Shown here in pieces: positions 63,448 to 64,000 of a DNA stretch of 64,000 nt; position 1 is the stretch's first letter; each line of letters begins with the position of its first letter. The position numbers and the translations under genes were made by a program. The notes under the pieces were generated by a model. That model ran no database searches. It was not told where the DNA came from and saw nothing but the letters and a program-made list of their open reading frames with translations. The stretch spans positions 26,726,001-26,790,000 of the forward strand of contig CM069872.1 of the NCBI GenBank assembly GCA_036172665.1. Reading direction: 5' to 3'. The stretch comes from Prosopocoilus inquinatus. Taxonomy: Eukaryota; Arthropoda; Insecta; Coleoptera; Lucanidae.

Positions 63448-64000
63448 TAGATAAGTAAGGATCGATTGGATACATCACAGGAACAGCGATAATACGTGTT
63501 GTTTCGTTTAAAACTATTTCCAGCTCCTGCTGCGTCCAAAAACTTTGTATCTCACATCGGAGTTACTGGAGTCCATCCAAACGTAAAATAACATGATAGA
63601 TGAGTAAGGATCGATTAGATACATCACAGGAACATGGCTAATGCGTGTTGCTTAGTTTAAAACTATTTCCAGCTTCTGCTGCGTCCGAAAACGTCGTATC
63701 TCACATCAGAGTTACTGGAGTCCATCGAAACGACAAATAACATGATAGATAAGTAAGGATCGATTAGATACAGCACAGGAACAACGCTAATACGTGTTGT
63801 TTCGTTTAAAACTATCTCCAGCGTCAGCTGCGTCCGAGAACTTCGTATCTCACTTCAGAGTTACTGGAGTCCATCGAAACGTCAAATAACATGATAGGTG
63901 AGTAAGAATCGATTAGATACATCACAGGAACAACGCTAATGCGTGTTGTTTAGTTTAAAACTATTTCCAGCAACTGCTGCGTCCGAGAACTTTGTATCTT
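63448..64000 (+). repeat. Cassette t9-t10-t11-t12, cut by the window end
   Basis: t9 is 63448-63596, t10 63597-63745, t11 63746-63894, and t12 begins at 63895 and is cut after 106 bases. The order matches 2536-3131. Private changes are GAACAGCGATAATAC near 63482 and CCAGCGTCAGCTG near 63818. The array clearly continues beyond the window. Confidence 0.85.

Larger units (their letters stand above)
1..64000 (+). repeat. 149-bp satellite DNA array (whole window)
   Basis: The entire window is a head-to-tail tandem array of one monomer of about 149 bp, roughly 430 copies. The phase marker TAGATGAGTAAGG falls at 1, 150 and 299, and the same register can be followed to the last base, where a monomer is cut by the window end. 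I saw no inverted copy, no unique spacer and no inserted element. The first monomer is about 40% GC. Length classes are mostly 149 bp, with frequent 148-bp and 150-bp subtypes and rare shorter ones. A nucleosome-sized satellite in a long homogeneous block is typical of eukaryotic centromeric or heterochromatic DNA; that placement is inference, because no flanking sequence or chromatin data are visible. I do not recognise the family. No stretch over 300 bases holds anything other than this repeat. Confidence 0.98.

Noticed and set aside
1..64000. A CRISPR array.
   Set aside because: Repeats are long (149 bp) and contiguous, with no unique spacers and no cas genes. Sequence between any two conserved boxes is itself repeated.
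1..64000. Naming the species or a known satellite family.
   Set aside because: I do not recognise the monomer. Monomers of about 145-150 bp are found in many plants and animals, so length alone cannot decide.

Overview
The window is one uninterrupted satellite DNA array. All 64,000 bases consist of head-to-tail copies of a single monomer of about 149 bp (roughly 430 copies). All copies I read run in the same orientation, and the array runs off both ends. I found no gene, RNA gene, transposon, CRISPR array, origin or unique spacer. The base composition (about 40% GC), the nucleosome-like period and the scale point to a eukaryotic centromeric or pericentromeric satellite, or another heterochromatic one. 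I do not recognise the monomer and cannot name the species. CpG dinucleotides are not depleted in the monomer, which would suit a genome with little CpG methylation (many insects and other invertebrates), but that is inference.

The monomers are not random variants. They fall into about 15 recognisable subtypes, labelled t1 to t15 here. The subtypes occur in fixed neighbour orders that behave like cassettes: t6-t7-t8-t1-t2-t3 (six monomers, 894 bp, first at 448-1341), t9-t10-t11-t12 (first at 2536-3131), t13-t14-t15 (first at 1790-2237) and t4-t5 (4473-4770). The spacing between cassettes varies (3 to 29 monomers, with 4, 5, 10 and 11 recurring). This is therefore a mosaic or irregular higher-order structure, not one fixed higher-order repeat.

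Four large tandem duplications can be read directly, each with a junction narrowed to 5-40 bp: about 5521-7608/7609-9696 (14 monomers, 2088 bp), about 14140-17864/17865-21543 (25 monomers, 3725 bp, second copy 46 bp shorter), about 28400-32590/32591-36930 (28 and 29 monomers) and about 39150-41535/41536-43921 (16 monomers). From 43.9 kb to the end the array is a patchwork of older, dispersed block copies. Private variants shared only within sub-regions show that homogenisation is local.

Layout: 1-5520, mixed cassettes, largely re-used at 4.9-7.6 kb; 5.5-9.7 kb, duplication D1; 9.7-14.1 kb, mixed; 14.1-21.5 kb, duplication D2; 21.5-28.4 kb, mixed, including a third partial D2 copy; 28.4-36.9 kb, duplication D3; 36.9-39.1 kb, mixed; 39.1-43.9 kb, duplication D4; 43.9-64.0 kb, patchwork. 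All reverse-strand reading frames of 62-98 codons and all forward frames of 66 codons are by-products of the repeat.
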